64,000 nucleotides of DNA, from NCBI GenBank assembly GCA_965247815.1, contig CBDFHW010000006.1, forward strand, positions 62,001-126,000, read 5' to 3'. This stretch comes from CBDAQA01 sp965247815 (GTDB taxonomy: Bacteria > Planctomycetota > Phycisphaerae > Tepidisphaerales > Tepidisphaeraceae). This document shows positions 45,301 to 53,652 of the stretch, in pieces. The position numbers and the translations under genes were made by a program. Numbering within the stretch: the first letter of the stretch is position 1; each line of letters starts with the position of its first letter. Under the pieces are notes generated by a model that saw only the letters and a list, made by a program, of their open reading frames with translations, did no database searches and was not told where the DNA came from.

Positions 45301-47717
45301 CTGCTCGCCTGCGCCGCGCCGGTGGTGACCGCCGAGGCCGTCCCGGAGACCGTCCCGCCCGCGCCGGCCTGCCCCGAGTCTGAGCTGCCGCCGGTGCCGC
45401 CGTAAACGTTTGCCGTGGCCGAGGACGACACGGCGGACGTGCTGGTGACAGTTCCGCTCGCGGTCGCGCCTGACGTGCCCGCGACCGACGAGCTGCTGCC
45501 TCCACCGGTCCCGCCGCTGGCCTGGACGATCGCGCTAACGCTTCCGGTGCCCGGGTTAGTTCCGCTCAAGGTCGACGTCGCCGCCCCGGCCGCGCCCGGG
45601 GCACCACTGATGCTGGCCCCGCCCGCGCCACCGGTCGTGGTCTGCGACAAATTCAATGATCCCGTGGTGGACCCGGTCACGCTGTTGCCCAGGGAGGACG
45701 CCCCGCCCGCGCCGCCCGTGGCGGAAAAGTTTCCCGAACCGCCGTTGCCCCCGGTTTGAGTCGCGGAAACAGAAACAGAACCTCCGCCGGTGGAACTGCC
45801 TTGCGCGGTCGCGTGGTTGGTGATCGCGTATCCCGCGCCCGCCGTCGCGGCGGTACCGGCCGCGTCCCCGCCGTTACCGCCGGTGGCCGCCGCCCCCGCG
45901 GTCACCGAGTTAAGACCCGCGTTCGTCGCAGACGCTGAAGATGTCGCAGACGCGCCGGCCCCGCCGGATTCGCTCCCGCCGCTGTAGCTGACGTAACCGC
46001 CGCTCCCGCCGACGGCGGAGTCGTTCACATATACGTTCGCCCCGCCCAGCGCAGTGCCGGTGCTGGAACTGGTCGCGGCACCGCCGGCGCCATTCGTCAC
46101 CGCGGGCCCTTGCGACGACGCGCCCCCGCCGTCCCCCCCGTGGGCCGACCCGCTCACTGAAAGCTGGGTCGCGTTCGCGCTGACGGTGCCGGTCGTACTG
46201 TTGGTCGCGGTCCCGCCGGACCCGCCGTCGGCGGACGCGGTTTCGCTGGCCCCGCCGAACCCGCCCCCGCCGCCCGTGGCCGATGAAACGAAACTCCCGT
46301 CCCCGGCGCCGGTGTTGAACCCGTTCAATGAACTGTTCGCGGTACCACCGGTCGCGGCGGTGAGGTGCGTGCCGGACGGGGTCAGCGACCCGCCCGATCC
46401 ACCGACCGCCTGCGCGGTTTCGTTCAATGACTTGGACGTCGGCTTGGACGTCGAGAGGGCACTGGTGGCCGCGCCACCGACGCCGGCGACACCGCCCGTG
46501 GTCGAGTACCCGCCCGAGCCACCGAACGCCTGTTGGTTAAGCGTCAATGAGCCCGTGGTGGTCGCGCCCGTGGTCGTATTCAGCAGCGACGCCGCCCCGC
46601 CCGCGCCGGCGGCCGCGGTGTCGGACGAACCGCCCGAACCGCCTTGAGAATACGTCGTGGCAGACACGTCACCGGTTGCGGTCAGGTTGATGCTCGCCGT
46701 GCCGATACCGCCGGCCACGCCGGCAGCGCCACCGCTGCCTGACCCACCGGTCCCGCCGACCACCTGGGTTTGACCGCTGAGGGTACCCCCGCCGGGGTTG
46801 GACGCGGTCAGATTTGAAGTCGCCGCTCCCGCCGCACCGGCGGTGCCGATCGTCGTGCCGTTGGACCCCGCGTTGCCCCCGGACCCGCCTTGGGACTGCT
46901 GCACGAGATTCAGCGCGCCCGCGGTCGACCCCGTGACGCGATTGGTCAGCGTAGCAGACCCGCCCGCGCCGCCGATCAGCCCGCTCCCGCCCGACCCGCC
47001 GCCGGCGATTATTGCTACTACTACTAAGCCGAGCCCGGGCGTCGTGCCGCCGACCGTCTGGACCGATTTGGCGGTCGCGGTCGCGGCGTTGGTGGTGTTC
47101 GCGCCGTTGCCCCCCGAGCCGTTGGCGTTCCCGTCTCCGGCGTTGCCCCCGTTGACGGTGACTGCCGCCTGGGCACTGTCGAGGCCCGAGGAGGTCGCAG
47201 TCGCCGACGCCGAGCTGACGCTGCCCCCTACGCCCCCGTTGCCGACACCGACGCCCGAGTTATTGGACCCGCCGGTCCCGCCGACGGCATTCGTCTGCGC
47301 GTAAGGTGCTCCGAGCGTACCGTCGCCGTCGGCGGTGATCGTCGAGGATGCCGACGCCGCCCCGCCCGCCTGTGCCGTGCCGGCTACGTTCAGCGTGCCG
47401 CCGTTACCGCCCCGGGACGAAGCGTTCGAAGTTCCTATCGGGGGCGGTGTGCCGGTATTTTGCGCGGTGGCGGTCGCGTTCCCACCGAGCCCGCTGGCCG
47501 TGCCGCCCCCGCCGTTGCCGCCGTTCGCATTGGCCGCATTGTCCGCGTCGGTCGAGGTCGCGTTGGCGTTCACCGAGCCGCCGGCCGCGCCGGGCGTCGC
47601 GCCGTCGGTGCCAGTGAGTGAAACAGTTGAGGCCCGAGAAACGCCCTGCAGCGTGAGGGCGACCGCCATACCGATAACACCAAACCGACGCGCAGCCGTT
47701 ATGCTTTTAATCCGCAT
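42384..47717 (-). CDS. Giant Gly/Ala/Ser/Thr-rich repetitive PEP-CTERM protein with dockerin-like module
   Basis: 1777 aa from the ATG at 47717, which has a GAGG site. A signal peptide (FGVIGMAVALTLQGVSRA) is followed by about 1150 residues of imperfect repeats dominated by GGSGG, GGNGG and GGTGG turns between Ser/Thr/Ala-rich strands. The longer unit is of the type GSLNLSQ..GGAGG...GAAGAATS..GTNPG.G. Next come autotransporter-associated-like beta segments (YTGATHVTGGSLTVTSAGSL). The dockerin-like EF-hand pair is GDANLDGRVDGSDYTKID and GDFNYDTKIDGSDYTLID. The C-terminus is VPEPASLGVLCIGAAML plus GRRRRW. Probably an exosortase-sorted, calcium-binding surface fibre. Confidence 0.88.
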   Translation of the reverse strand: MRIKSITAARRFGVIGMAVALTLQGVSRASTVSLTGTDGATPGAAGGSVNANATSTDADNAANANGGNGGGGTASGLGGNATATAQNTGTPPPIGTSNASSRGGNGGTLNVAGTAQAGGAASASSTITADGDGTLGAPYAQTNAVGGTGGSNNSGVGVGNGGVGGSVSSASATATSSGLDSAQAAVTVNGGNAGDGNANGSGGNGANTTNAATATAKSVQTVGGTTPGLGLVVVAIIAGGGSGGSGLIGGAGGSATLTNRVTGSTAGALNLVQQSQGGSGGNAGSNGTTIGTAGAAGAATSNLTASNPGGGTLSGQTQVVGGTGGSGSGGAAGVAGGIGTASINLTATGDVSATTYSQGGSGGSSDTAAAGAGGAASLLNTTTGATTTGSLTLNQQAFGGSGGYSTTGGVAGVGGAATSALSTSKPTSKSLNETAQAVGGSGGSLTPSGTHLTAATGGTANSSLNGFNTGAGDGSFVSSATGGGGGFGGASETASADGGSGGTATNSTTGTVSANATQLSVSGSAHGGDGGGASSQGPAVTNGAGGAATSSSTGTALGGANVYVNDSAVGGSGGYVSYSGGSESGGAGASATSSASATNAGLNSVTAGAAATGGNGGDAAGTAATAGAGYAITNHATAQGSSTGGGSVSVSATQTGGNGGSGNFSATGGAGGASSLGNSVTGSTTGSLNLSQTTTGGAGGASISGAPGAAGAATSTLSGTNPGTGSVSAIVQASGGTGGGSSSSVAGTSGATASGTVTSTSAVSSSATANVYGGTGGSSDSGQAGAGGTVSGTASAVTTGAAQASSTLNANGGNGGTTTTGTGGTGATVSLSSPVDATAPATGSISLSVQGKAGNGGSASAGGTPGQAGSISSSLTTTKSVTDLSTSDSATAGNGGGLSGNSGTAANGSPAGVTSNTTNSLGTVSASSSATGGDGGAGTPATTGSGSAGGGAGGTGTSSLTASATNNNTSLSASGTARGGDGGSVYSEINGPAGGNGGAAVSTTTGNTGAAATSVNASSTAFGGSGGSVVTTGGDGFFGVAGNGGTAVARAVGNGVLGTTPVSVNATAYGGNGGSNNGNPFGQGGNATASAQGTGSVNVTANAAGGSSDFASNAGTATASTLGIGTGNGSSSATTPGGGLVGNARAVAQAPVVASSTTLSTAAVARPAVNRYAVAGPDSFTRTIGLPLTVDAIIALDEAPHARSNFNFSGTGTPSTALGLLVFGATAESGIAGTPTTYTGQAAVTVDPTLLTPSANIVVASLLDAQVSGNGFDTATFSFIENGTPLSTQTFNSAAAAKSFFTDNTLNLGSIPTTPFILELDYSITAHTAGDGFNAEVLLGTTAIGSGPAFNQYQGGATSNFATAGVWSAGHAPGTAEVASFLTIPATAVSIAVTSPVTFAEATFNNTHSYTIGSAAGATVTLDGGSVPAVVDVLAGSHTIAAPVLIPSGLFVTTAPGTALTFGSSVSGGPDVTINGAGAVTFGGATSYTGATHVTGGSLTVTSAGSLQTASISVDAGGAFTDNGGLTGTPTLTDNGAVTLNVPGTGAHAVRFGAVVVGPSSSLTITKATSQANRQLIVAATLVDSGAIDLTNNDLDIQSASLTTINGLVKQSFASGAWTGTALTSSAAGSDTRHLTALGVIQNNQAGTAIYGSAKLFDGIAPGPADVLVKYTYYGDANLDGRVDGSDYTKIDAAFGTGLTGWLNGDFNYDTKIDGSDYTLIDNAFNTQGNALSAALIAGSTSQIAGSAAVPEPASLGVLCIGAAMLGRRRRWGVSAG

Positions 47718-48026
47718 GTTTTCCTCACCCGATTTTCTCAAAAAGTTGATGTGGCTCTGCCCGCGCCCCCGGGCGGGGTGATCCTAGCAATCTCTCATAA
47801 AAACGCCAGTGAATGTCGTAAGAATGTTGTAATTTTGCAGAGGACTGTCGCGTGCCCCCAGGAAAGAAGGCGGATGTCGCCTGGGGTTCGACATGAACGC
47901 CTTACGGCTCGTCGAATTCGATCGACAAGCGGTAAGGCGAGAAGTTAGGTCGTGAGATGTCGCTCAGCGCGCGCCACGTCGCCTTCGGGCGGCGAGCGGG
48001 ATCGCCAGCGACGACAACAATCCGAC
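47718..48026. other. Intergenic, no gene seen
   Basis: 309 bp between the giant PEP-CTERM gene and the VOC gene. It holds the presumed promoter of the giant gene on the minus strand, but no consensus boxes are clear. Confidence 0.4.
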
Positions 48027-48830
48027 TTACTTCGCCAGAGTGGCTACCAGCCGCCAGACGAGGTGCGGGGAGAGCGGCCTGCCCTGTGTCTTGTTGAACG
48101 CGTCGACCAACTCGTCGAACCGGGGGGTGTAGGGAAGCCGGTCGCGTTTCCCGATGTCGCCGCCGAGCATGTCGCGCAGGTGCGCGCGCTGTTCGGGTGA
48201 GACTTCGGGGGGTTTGCTCCGGGCCTCGCCGAGCTTCGGGAGTTTTCCACCTTTGCGGAGATTCAACAGGTGCCGCCATGTCTCGGCACGCGTCGGTTTC
48301 GGGTCGGGCAGCTCGTGGATGTACGACTTCCACATCGTCTCAAAGTGCGGCGTATATGGCAGGTCGTCGGCGGTCCGGCCGATCTTCTCATAAGCCTCGA
48401 CCAGTGCCGACCGGTCGACCTTTACTCGCGGTTCCACGCCGGCGAACAACGACCCGACCGGTTTGGCGTCTTCCACCGTCATCGGTTGGTCGGTCGAGCG
48501 ATCCACGATCAGCAGCACGTTGCCGAACGGGTCTTTCACCGTGGCCCGCCAGCCCCGCGACGCCTGCGACGGCGGGCTTACGAACGTCAGCTTCGACCGG
48601 TCCCGGTCGCGATACATGGCCCGCACGTCGTCGACCAGGTAATAGGTCGCCTCGGCGGGCAGGTCGGCGTCGACGTGCAGGACCAGCTCGACGTCGGATT
48701 CGGGGAACTGCAGGTTCGCCAGCCGGACGTCCTGCTTGATCAGTTTCATCCCCAGCGTGTCGACGTAGTACCGAACAGCCGCCGGCAGGCTCGGGACGCG
48801 GAGGAGGATGCGGTCGATCTTTTTCAGCAT
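48027..48830 (-). CDS. VOC (glyoxalase/dioxygenase) domain protein with duplicated C-terminal motif
   Basis: 267 aa. Residues 1-115 are a VOC domain: IDRILLRVPSLPAAVRYYVDTLGMKLI at the start and WRATVKDPFGNVLLIVDRS at the end. The rest is an unusual tail with a repeated motif, DDLPYTPHFETMWKSYIHE and DRLPYTPRFDELVDAFNKT, each about 45 residues with charged linkers (LLNLRKGGKLPKLGEARSKP). I do not recognise the tail; it may bind a partner or nucleic acid. The metal and substrate of the VOC half are unknown. Confidence 0.75.
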   Translation of the reverse strand: MLKKIDRILLRVPSLPAAVRYYVDTLGMKLIKQDVRLANLQFPESDVELVLHVDADLPAEATYYLVDDVRAMYRDRDRSKLTFVSPPSQASRGWRATVKDPFGNVLLIVDRSTDQPMTVEDAKPVGSLFAGVEPRVKVDRSALVEAYEKIGRTADDLPYTPHFETMWKSYIHELPDPKPTRAETWRHLLNLRKGGKLPKLGEARSKPPEVSPEQRAHLRDMLGGDIGKRDRLPYTPRFDELVDAFNKTQGRPLSPHLVWRLVATLAK

Positions 48831-48884
48831 CGTGATATAGCTCGGACCTCCACGTCTGAATTTCAGCCGGTCGAACGTCCGGGG

Positions 48885-50303
48885 CTATCCCGCCGTCACG
48901 ATCGGAAGGCCTTCGACGGGGCTTTCTTCGAGTTCCTTCTGCTCGGTCTCGGTGGGCGCGTGAAATCCGCCGCGCAGGACGAAAAGCCCGCCGGTCAGGT
49001 TCCAAAGGATCTGCACTAAGCGGATGCTCATGGTCAGCGCGAACGCCTGGCTGATGGTGACGCCCTGGTTGCGGGTGAGCAGGATCGCGAACGCTTCCAT
49101 GACGCCCGCGCCCTGGGGGCTGATGGGGATCGCCCCGGCGAGCACGATCACCGGCACCGCGACCCAGTAATAGGCCCAGTGCAACGGCAACCCGAACGCG
49201 ATCCCCGCGAGCATCGCCGAGGTGACCACCGCGCCGTGGACCGGCAGCGACATGACCAGGGTCCAGAGCGCCAGTCCCGGGCGTTTGCCGTACAGGTGCA
49301 TCGAATCTACCGCGCTCCGCACCTGCTTCTGCATGGGTAGTTTGCGGAGGAAGAAATCGAGCCCGCTGACGCGGTGCATCGTCGGGTTGTAGAACAGCAC
49401 GAGCCCGCAGAGGAAGCAGAACAGAATCGCCGCCGCGCCGACCGCCACCTTGAAACAGGCGTGAATATCAAGCTTAAAGCTCGCCGCGACCCCGCCGACG
49501 ATGATCAGCGCTAGCAACCCGATCACTCGGTCGACCAGCACTGACATGACCGCCCGCATGCGGTGCGGGGTTTGTTTAGACGCGTAGTACGCCTTGAGCG
49601 CGTCCCCGCCGGTCGAACCGGGCATAAACGTATTATAAAAGCTGCCGACCATGTTGAGCACGAACACGCGCCACAGGCCGATGTGAATGTCGAGCACTTT
49701 CAGCAGCTCGTGCCAGCGGAAACTGGTAATGATGAACGTCAGCGGAAAGACCAGAATCGACAGCGCGAGCAGCCAGGGATTCGCCCCGCGGATCAGGCTC
49801 AGGATGCCGACCTGCACGCGCGGGTACGGGACGTTGACCTGATAATTCCGGACGGCCGAGAAGGGGATCCATTTTGCGACGTCGGTCTTGGGATTCTTCG
49901 GGTGTTCGATCACCAGCAGCCGGGACGGTTTCACCGTGTGATCGAGCTTGGCCGGCAGATCGAGCCCGACCACTTTGACGAGAATCAGCCCGCCGGGGAC
50001 GATTTCGAGCGCCTGAGCCGGGTCGGGGTTGTTGACGACATGGTCCCGCGGGACGGGCCGACCGCCGGGGAATTTTGGGTCGTAGATCGGAAACGCGGCG
50101 GCGTCTTCCGGCACCGAGTGATCGAGCGTGACCAGTTCCGGGACATTCCGATTCGTATCCAGAATGACCAACGCCTGGTCGTGCAGGGACATCTTGCTGA
50201 ACACGTACCAGATTCCGCAGACCGCGATCCCCCACCGCAGGCAGAAGAACGCCCAGTGCTTCCAGTCTTTTTTCTTTTTACCGCTCGCGTCAGAACCAGC
50301 CAT
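48885..50303 (-). CDS. Lysylphosphatidylglycerol-synthase-type (UPF0104) integral membrane protein
   Basis: 472 aa from the ATG at 50303; an upstream frame to 50411 is unlikely to be coding. A Lys-rich cytoplasmic start (ASGKKKKDWKHW) precedes the first helix. A periplasmic loop of about 150 residues follows, then a core of about seven helices with NMVGSFYNTFMPGSTGGDALKAYYASKQ and PISPQGAGVMEAFAILLTRN. These two blocks are signatures of the LPG_synthase_TM family, many members of which are lipid or glycan flippases or helpers. The large first loop is unusual. It is divergent from nuoA (153 bp apart). Confidence 0.85.
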   Translation of the reverse strand: MAGSDASGKKKKDWKHWAFFCLRWGIAVCGIWYVFSKMSLHDQALVILDTNRNVPELVTLDHSVPEDAAAFPIYDPKFPGGRPVPRDHVVNNPDPAQALEIVPGGLILVKVVGLDLPAKLDHTVKPSRLLVIEHPKNPKTDVAKWIPFSAVRNYQVNVPYPRVQVGILSLIRGANPWLLALSILVFPLTFIITSFRWHELLKVLDIHIGLWRVFVLNMVGSFYNTFMPGSTGGDALKAYYASKQTPHRMRAVMSVLVDRVIGLLALIIVGGVAASFKLDIHACFKVAVGAAAILFCFLCGLVLFYNPTMHRVSGLDFFLRKLPMQKQVRSAVDSMHLYGKRPGLALWTLVMSLPVHGAVVTSAMLAGIAFGLPLHWAYYWVAVPVIVLAGAIPISPQGAGVMEAFAILLTRNQGVTISQAFALTMSIRLVQILWNLTGGLFVLRGGFHAPTETEQKELEESPVEGLPIVTAG

Positions 50304-50455
50304 AAGCGGCGGATTGTGTTCGCATGCAGCCCGGCATGCAACCTCGTGCGAGATCGCCTGCATCCCCGCCCTGCGGTCGTTCGCGCCTCGACGGGCATTC
50401 GTATTTACCAACCAGGGTTTGCATTCCCTTTCCCGATCCCTAAATTACGCCGGAA

Positions 50456-50887
50456 ATGACTACCGCATTTGCCCCTCTGCTGGCCCAGATCTCCACACCT
50501 TCGGGCGACAGTCGCTCGAACTGGCTGCCGGTGCTCATGCTGCTGATCATCGGCATCCTTTTCGCGGTCGGCACGCTGACAATGTCGATTTTCGTCGGCC
50601 CGTCCCGGACCAACCCCGGCAAGGAAGGCACTTACGAAAGTGGAATGAACCCGGTCGGCGACAGCCGAAAGCGGTTCAACGTCCGGTTCTATGTCGTAGC
50701 GATGATCTTCCTGGTGCTCGACGTGGATATCATCTTTTTCTATCCACTGTGCGCGATATTCCGCCAGACCGCCGTCGCCGATCACGCTCTGGCCGGCACG
50801 CTGCTGCTGGAGATCCTGTTTTTCGTCGGCCTGCTCGTGATCGCCTACATCTACGCCTGGGGCAAGGGCGTTTTTCGTTGGGATTAA
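50456..50887 (+). CDS. nuoA: NADH-quinone oxidoreductase subunit A (stand-alone)
   Basis: 143 aa with three transmembrane helices (WLPVLMLLIIGILFAVGTLTMSIFV, VRFYVVAMIFLVLDVDIIFFYPL, LLLEILFFVGLLVIAYIYAW). The loop between helices 1 and 2 has the conserved YESGMNPVGDSRKRFNVRFY, and helix 2 has the Asp-rich DVDIIF. It belongs to the proton-pumping membrane arm of complex I. nuoB and the other subunits do not follow here, so this copy is separated from the usual operon. Confidence 0.93.
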   Translation: MTTAFAPLLAQISTPSGDSRSNWLPVLMLLIIGILFAVGTLTMSIFVGPSRTNPGKEGTYESGMNPVGDSRKRFNVRFYVVAMIFLVLDVDIIFFYPLCAIFRQTAVADHALAGTLLLEILFFVGLLVIAYIYAWGKGVFRWD

Positions 50888-50935
50888 AGCTTTCCGCTCT
50901 GCCGCCCAAAGTCAGATCTGAATTCAAGGAACTGC

Positions 50936-52057
50936 ATGACAATCAAAGCGGCTCTGCGTCTTTGTCTGGCAACTCTTTTTTGTTTCGTGGCCGGTGGCTC
51001 CACTGCCGTCGCACAGTCCGCGCCCCCCGCGTGGGCGCTCGGCCCGTTCGTACGCCCTGCCGACGCCAAACCGATCATCGAGCCAGACCCGGCATCGGTG
51101 TTCGACTGCCCGATGCGCAAGCAGCCGATTCACTGGGAAGCGACCCATACCTTCAACCCCGCAGCTGTCGTTCGGGGCGGAAGAGTGTTCGTGCTGTATC
51201 GCGCCGAAGACGACCTTGGGAAAGGGATCGGCGGGCACACGTCGCGGCTGGGCTTGGCCGACAGCGAAGACGGGATTTACTTTCGTCGTCGTCCCACGCC
51301 GGTGTTCTTCCCCGCCGAGGACGACCAGAAATCCGCCGAGTGGGGAGGCGGGTGTGAGGACCCCCGGCTGGTCGAAACGCCGGACGGCACGTACGTCCTG
51401 ACCTACACACAATGGAATCAGAAGCTGCCGAGGCTTGCGGTCGCGACCTCGCCCGATCTGCTGAGCTGGACCAAGCGCGGGTCGGCGTTCGCCGACGCCT
51501 TCGACGGCAAATACGCGAAGATCCCGACCAAGTCGGCCGGCATCGTCACCCAATTAATCGGCGGCCGGCTCGTCGCCGCGAATCTCGGCGGGCATTTCCT
51601 GATGTACTACGGCGAGCGTGACGTGCATCTGGCAACATCAGTCGACTTAGTGAAATGGACGCCCGTCGAGGACGAGCCCGGCCACCTGAAGAATCTGATC
51701 CCCGCCAGGCGGGGCAAGTTCGACAGCAGCTTCGCCGAGGTCGGCCCGCCGGCGGTGCTGACCGACCGCGGAATCGTCCTGGTCTACAACGGCGTCAACG
51801 ACAAACACGGCGACCCGTCGATCGGCGACCGCGCGTACGCCGACGGCCAAATCCTCTTCGACCGCACCGACCCGACCAAGGCAATCGACCGGCTCGACCG
51901 AGCGTTTTTCAAACCGGAACTGCCGTGGGAAAAGACCGGCCAATACGCCGCCGGCACCACATTCGCCGAGGGGTTGGTCTACTTCAAAGGCAAGTGGCTG
52001 CTGTACTACGGCTGCGCCGATTCGTTCGTCGGCGTGGCGGTGAATTCATCGAGATAA
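50936..52057 (+). CDS. Secreted GH130-like glycoside phosphorylase/hydrolase
   Basis: 373 aa with a signal peptide (LCLATLFCFVAGGSTAVAQ). The five-bladed propeller fold is indicated by repeats of the WEATHTFNPAAVVRGGRVFVLYRAEDD and GGGCEDPRLVETPDGTYVLTYTQWN type. These match GH130 enzymes acting on beta-mannosides. The Asp in EDPRLV corresponds to the conserved acid of the family. The export signal suggests a periplasmic hydrolase, as GH130 phosphorylases are usually cytoplasmic. Its stop codon is only 3 bp from a REP palindrome. Confidence 0.85.
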   Translation: MTIKAALRLCLATLFCFVAGGSTAVAQSAPPAWALGPFVRPADAKPIIEPDPASVFDCPMRKQPIHWEATHTFNPAAVVRGGRVFVLYRAEDDLGKGIGGHTSRLGLADSEDGIYFRRRPTPVFFPAEDDQKSAEWGGGCEDPRLVETPDGTYVLTYTQWNQKLPRLAVATSPDLLSWTKRGSAFADAFDGKYAKIPTKSAGIVTQLIGGRLVAANLGGHFLMYYGERDVHLATSVDLVKWTPVEDEPGHLKNLIPARRGKFDSSFAEVGPPAVLTDRGIVLVYNGVNDKHGDPSIGDRAYADGQILFDRTDPTKAIDRLDRAFFKPELPWEKTGQYAAGTTFAEGLVYFKGKWLLYYGCADSFVGVAVNSSR

Positions 52058-52060
52058 CAC

Positions 52061-52150
52061 GTTCCGCGTGCTGAAGCGCCGCGGCTTGGAAGGAATGTAA
52101 ACTTTCATCCGACACCTTCTTTCAAGCCGAAGTGCTTCAGCACGCGGAAC
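52061..52150. repeat. RAYT-associated REP palindrome R1 (90 bp)
   Basis: The arm gttccgcgtgctgaagcgcc continues to cggcttgga and pairs with ttcaagccgaagtgcttcag plus cacgcggaac. Same length and sequence type as R2 (53554-53643). Confidence 0.92.
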
Positions 52151-52207
52151 GCCCCTGCGATGGCCCTCTACCATTTCATGATAAACGTTAGCCGAAGATC
52201 GGCGGCA
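52151..52207 (+). pseudogene. Remnant of a RAYT gene (5' end only) attached to R1
   Basis: After R1 the sequence gcccctgcgatggccctctaccatttcatg matches the leader and first codons of the intact RAYT at 53644 onwards (gccactgcgatggccgtctaccatttcacg). It stays alignable for about 56 bp, to ccgaagatcggcggc against ccgaagctggcggcc, and then diverges. Translation is MALYHFMINVSRRSA, then a stop. It shows that a RAYT unit was once here or that the mobile unit carries part of the gene start. Confidence 0.85.
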
Positions 52208-52310
52208 TAACGATGCTCCTGAATTCAACTTGCTCTAAATTCGACAGATCTTATAATTTCGACCCGGGGTGCCAGAGGGGTACCGGAATTTTTATTCAAC
52301 CGGAACAGCC

Positions 52311-53567
52311 GTGAAACGACCTGCAATTTTTTTGGGTTTGACCGCTGCGCTTGGCACTTCACCCGCGATCGGTGCGCAGGTGTTGAGTCAGGTTCAGCAG
52401 CTGACAGGCATCTTCAGCTCGTCTTTTGGACGAGTTGTCGTGAGCAGCGGCGGAGATATTTACGGGGCATCATTCGGCACGTCCGGGTCAGGGGGAACAG
52501 TTTGGAAAGTGCTTGCCGGTAGTAGTCATTCAAGATTCCCAGCGCTGCTTGCATCGGCCAATTTAATCTACCCAATTCAAATGGGGACAAGCCTGCACAG
52601 CGGGCTAGTCATTGATGCTACAGGCAATCTGTTCGGCACCGCGCACGACGGGTTTAGTCACAACTTTGGAGGCGTATACCAGATCGCCTCCGGGTCTGGC
52701 ACTTACTCGAACATCGCCGCTTTCGATAATCTAACCAACGGCGCGTACCCCAACGCGGATCTGACCGTTGACGCCGTTGGTAATCTTTACGGGACCACCG
52801 TAAATGGCGGTACCGGGCAGAACGGAACCGTTTTTAAGATCGCCGCCGGCTCGCACATGCTTTCAACCGTCGCCAAATTGAATGGCACCAACGGAAGCAC
52901 CCCCGAAGGTGCCGTCACCGTCGACTCCGCAGGCAACATTTTCGGCACAACGGCGTTCGGAGGAGGAAAGGGAACGGCTTTCGAAATACCTGCCGGAACG
53001 AGCACCGTTCTCACGCTCGCAGCCTTCAACGGAAGCAACGGCGCGAACCCATTTTCAAGCCTGGTCGCGGACTCTTCCGGCAACCTTTTTGGGACAACTA
53101 AGATCGGCGGCCTATATAACGATGGCACTGTCTTCGAAATCACGGCCGGCACCAGGAGTCTAATAACGTTGGTGAATTTTTCCGGCACGGACGGACAAAA
53201 TCCATATGCCGCCCCGATCGTCGATGCGGCCGGCAATCTGTTCGGAACCACGTTTGCAGGCGGTGCCAACGGCGTCGGGACGATCTACGAATTCAAACCG
53301 GCGACAAATACCTTCACCACGCTCGCGGATTTTTCGTCAGCCGTCGCTGTAAATCCATATGCAGGCCTAACACCCGACACAGCTGGGAACCTTTTCGGCG
53401 TCACTGTCGGAGCGCAAGCCCCTGGCGGGTTCGTCACCGGCTCGGCCGTCTTCGAACTTACCGGCAGCGATTACACCGTGGTCCCCGAACCGGCGTCGGT
53501 GGTGATGCTTACTGTGTTGTTTCCAACTCTGCTCCGATGCCGTAAAGCGCGAAGTTCCGCGTGCTGA
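52311..53567 (+). CDS. Secreted GloVer-repeat protein with PEP-CTERM, 3' end in a REP
   Basis: 418 aa from a GTG at 52311 that gives the signal peptide MKRPAIFLGLTAALGTSPAIGA; an earlier GTG at 52269 is also open. Seven or so repeats of GNLFGTT..GG.N.GTVFEI type (TIGR03803-like) at about 55-residue spacing. The C-terminus VVPEPASVVMLTVLFPTLLRC is a PEP-CTERM with a basic tail, KARSSAC. The last codons and the TGA stop lie inside REP palindrome R2, so the natural C-terminus was probably altered by its insertion. Confidence 0.85.
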   Translation: MKRPAIFLGLTAALGTSPAIGAQVLSQVQQLTGIFSSSFGRVVVSSGGDIYGASFGTSGSGGTVWKVLAGSSHSRFPALLASANLIYPIQMGTSLHSGLVIDATGNLFGTAHDGFSHNFGGVYQIASGSGTYSNIAAFDNLTNGAYPNADLTVDAVGNLYGTTVNGGTGQNGTVFKIAAGSHMLSTVAKLNGTNGSTPEGAVTVDSAGNIFGTTAFGGGKGTAFEIPAGTSTVLTLAAFNGSNGANPFSSLVADSSGNLFGTTKIGGLYNDGTVFEITAGTRSLITLVNFSGTDGQNPYAAPIVDAAGNLFGTTFAGGANGVGTIYEFKPATNTFTTLADFSSAVAVNPYAGLTPDTAGNLFGVTVGAQAPGGFVTGSAVFELTGSDYTVVPEPASVVMLTVLFPTLLRCRKARSSAC

Positions 53568-53643
53568 AGCACGGCGGCTTGAAAATGCGTAGATCTCCGT
53601 TCGACATGCTCTTTTAAAGCCGCCGTGCTTCAGCACGCGGAAC
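53554..53643. repeat. RAYT-associated REP palindrome R2 (90 bp)
   Basis: gttccgcgtgctgaagcacggcggctt pairs with aagccgccgtgcttcagcacgcggaac, a perfect 27-bp stem around a 36-bp centre. It lies 9 bp upstream of the RAYT start codon. Confidence 0.95.
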
Positions 53644-53652
53644 GCCACTGCG

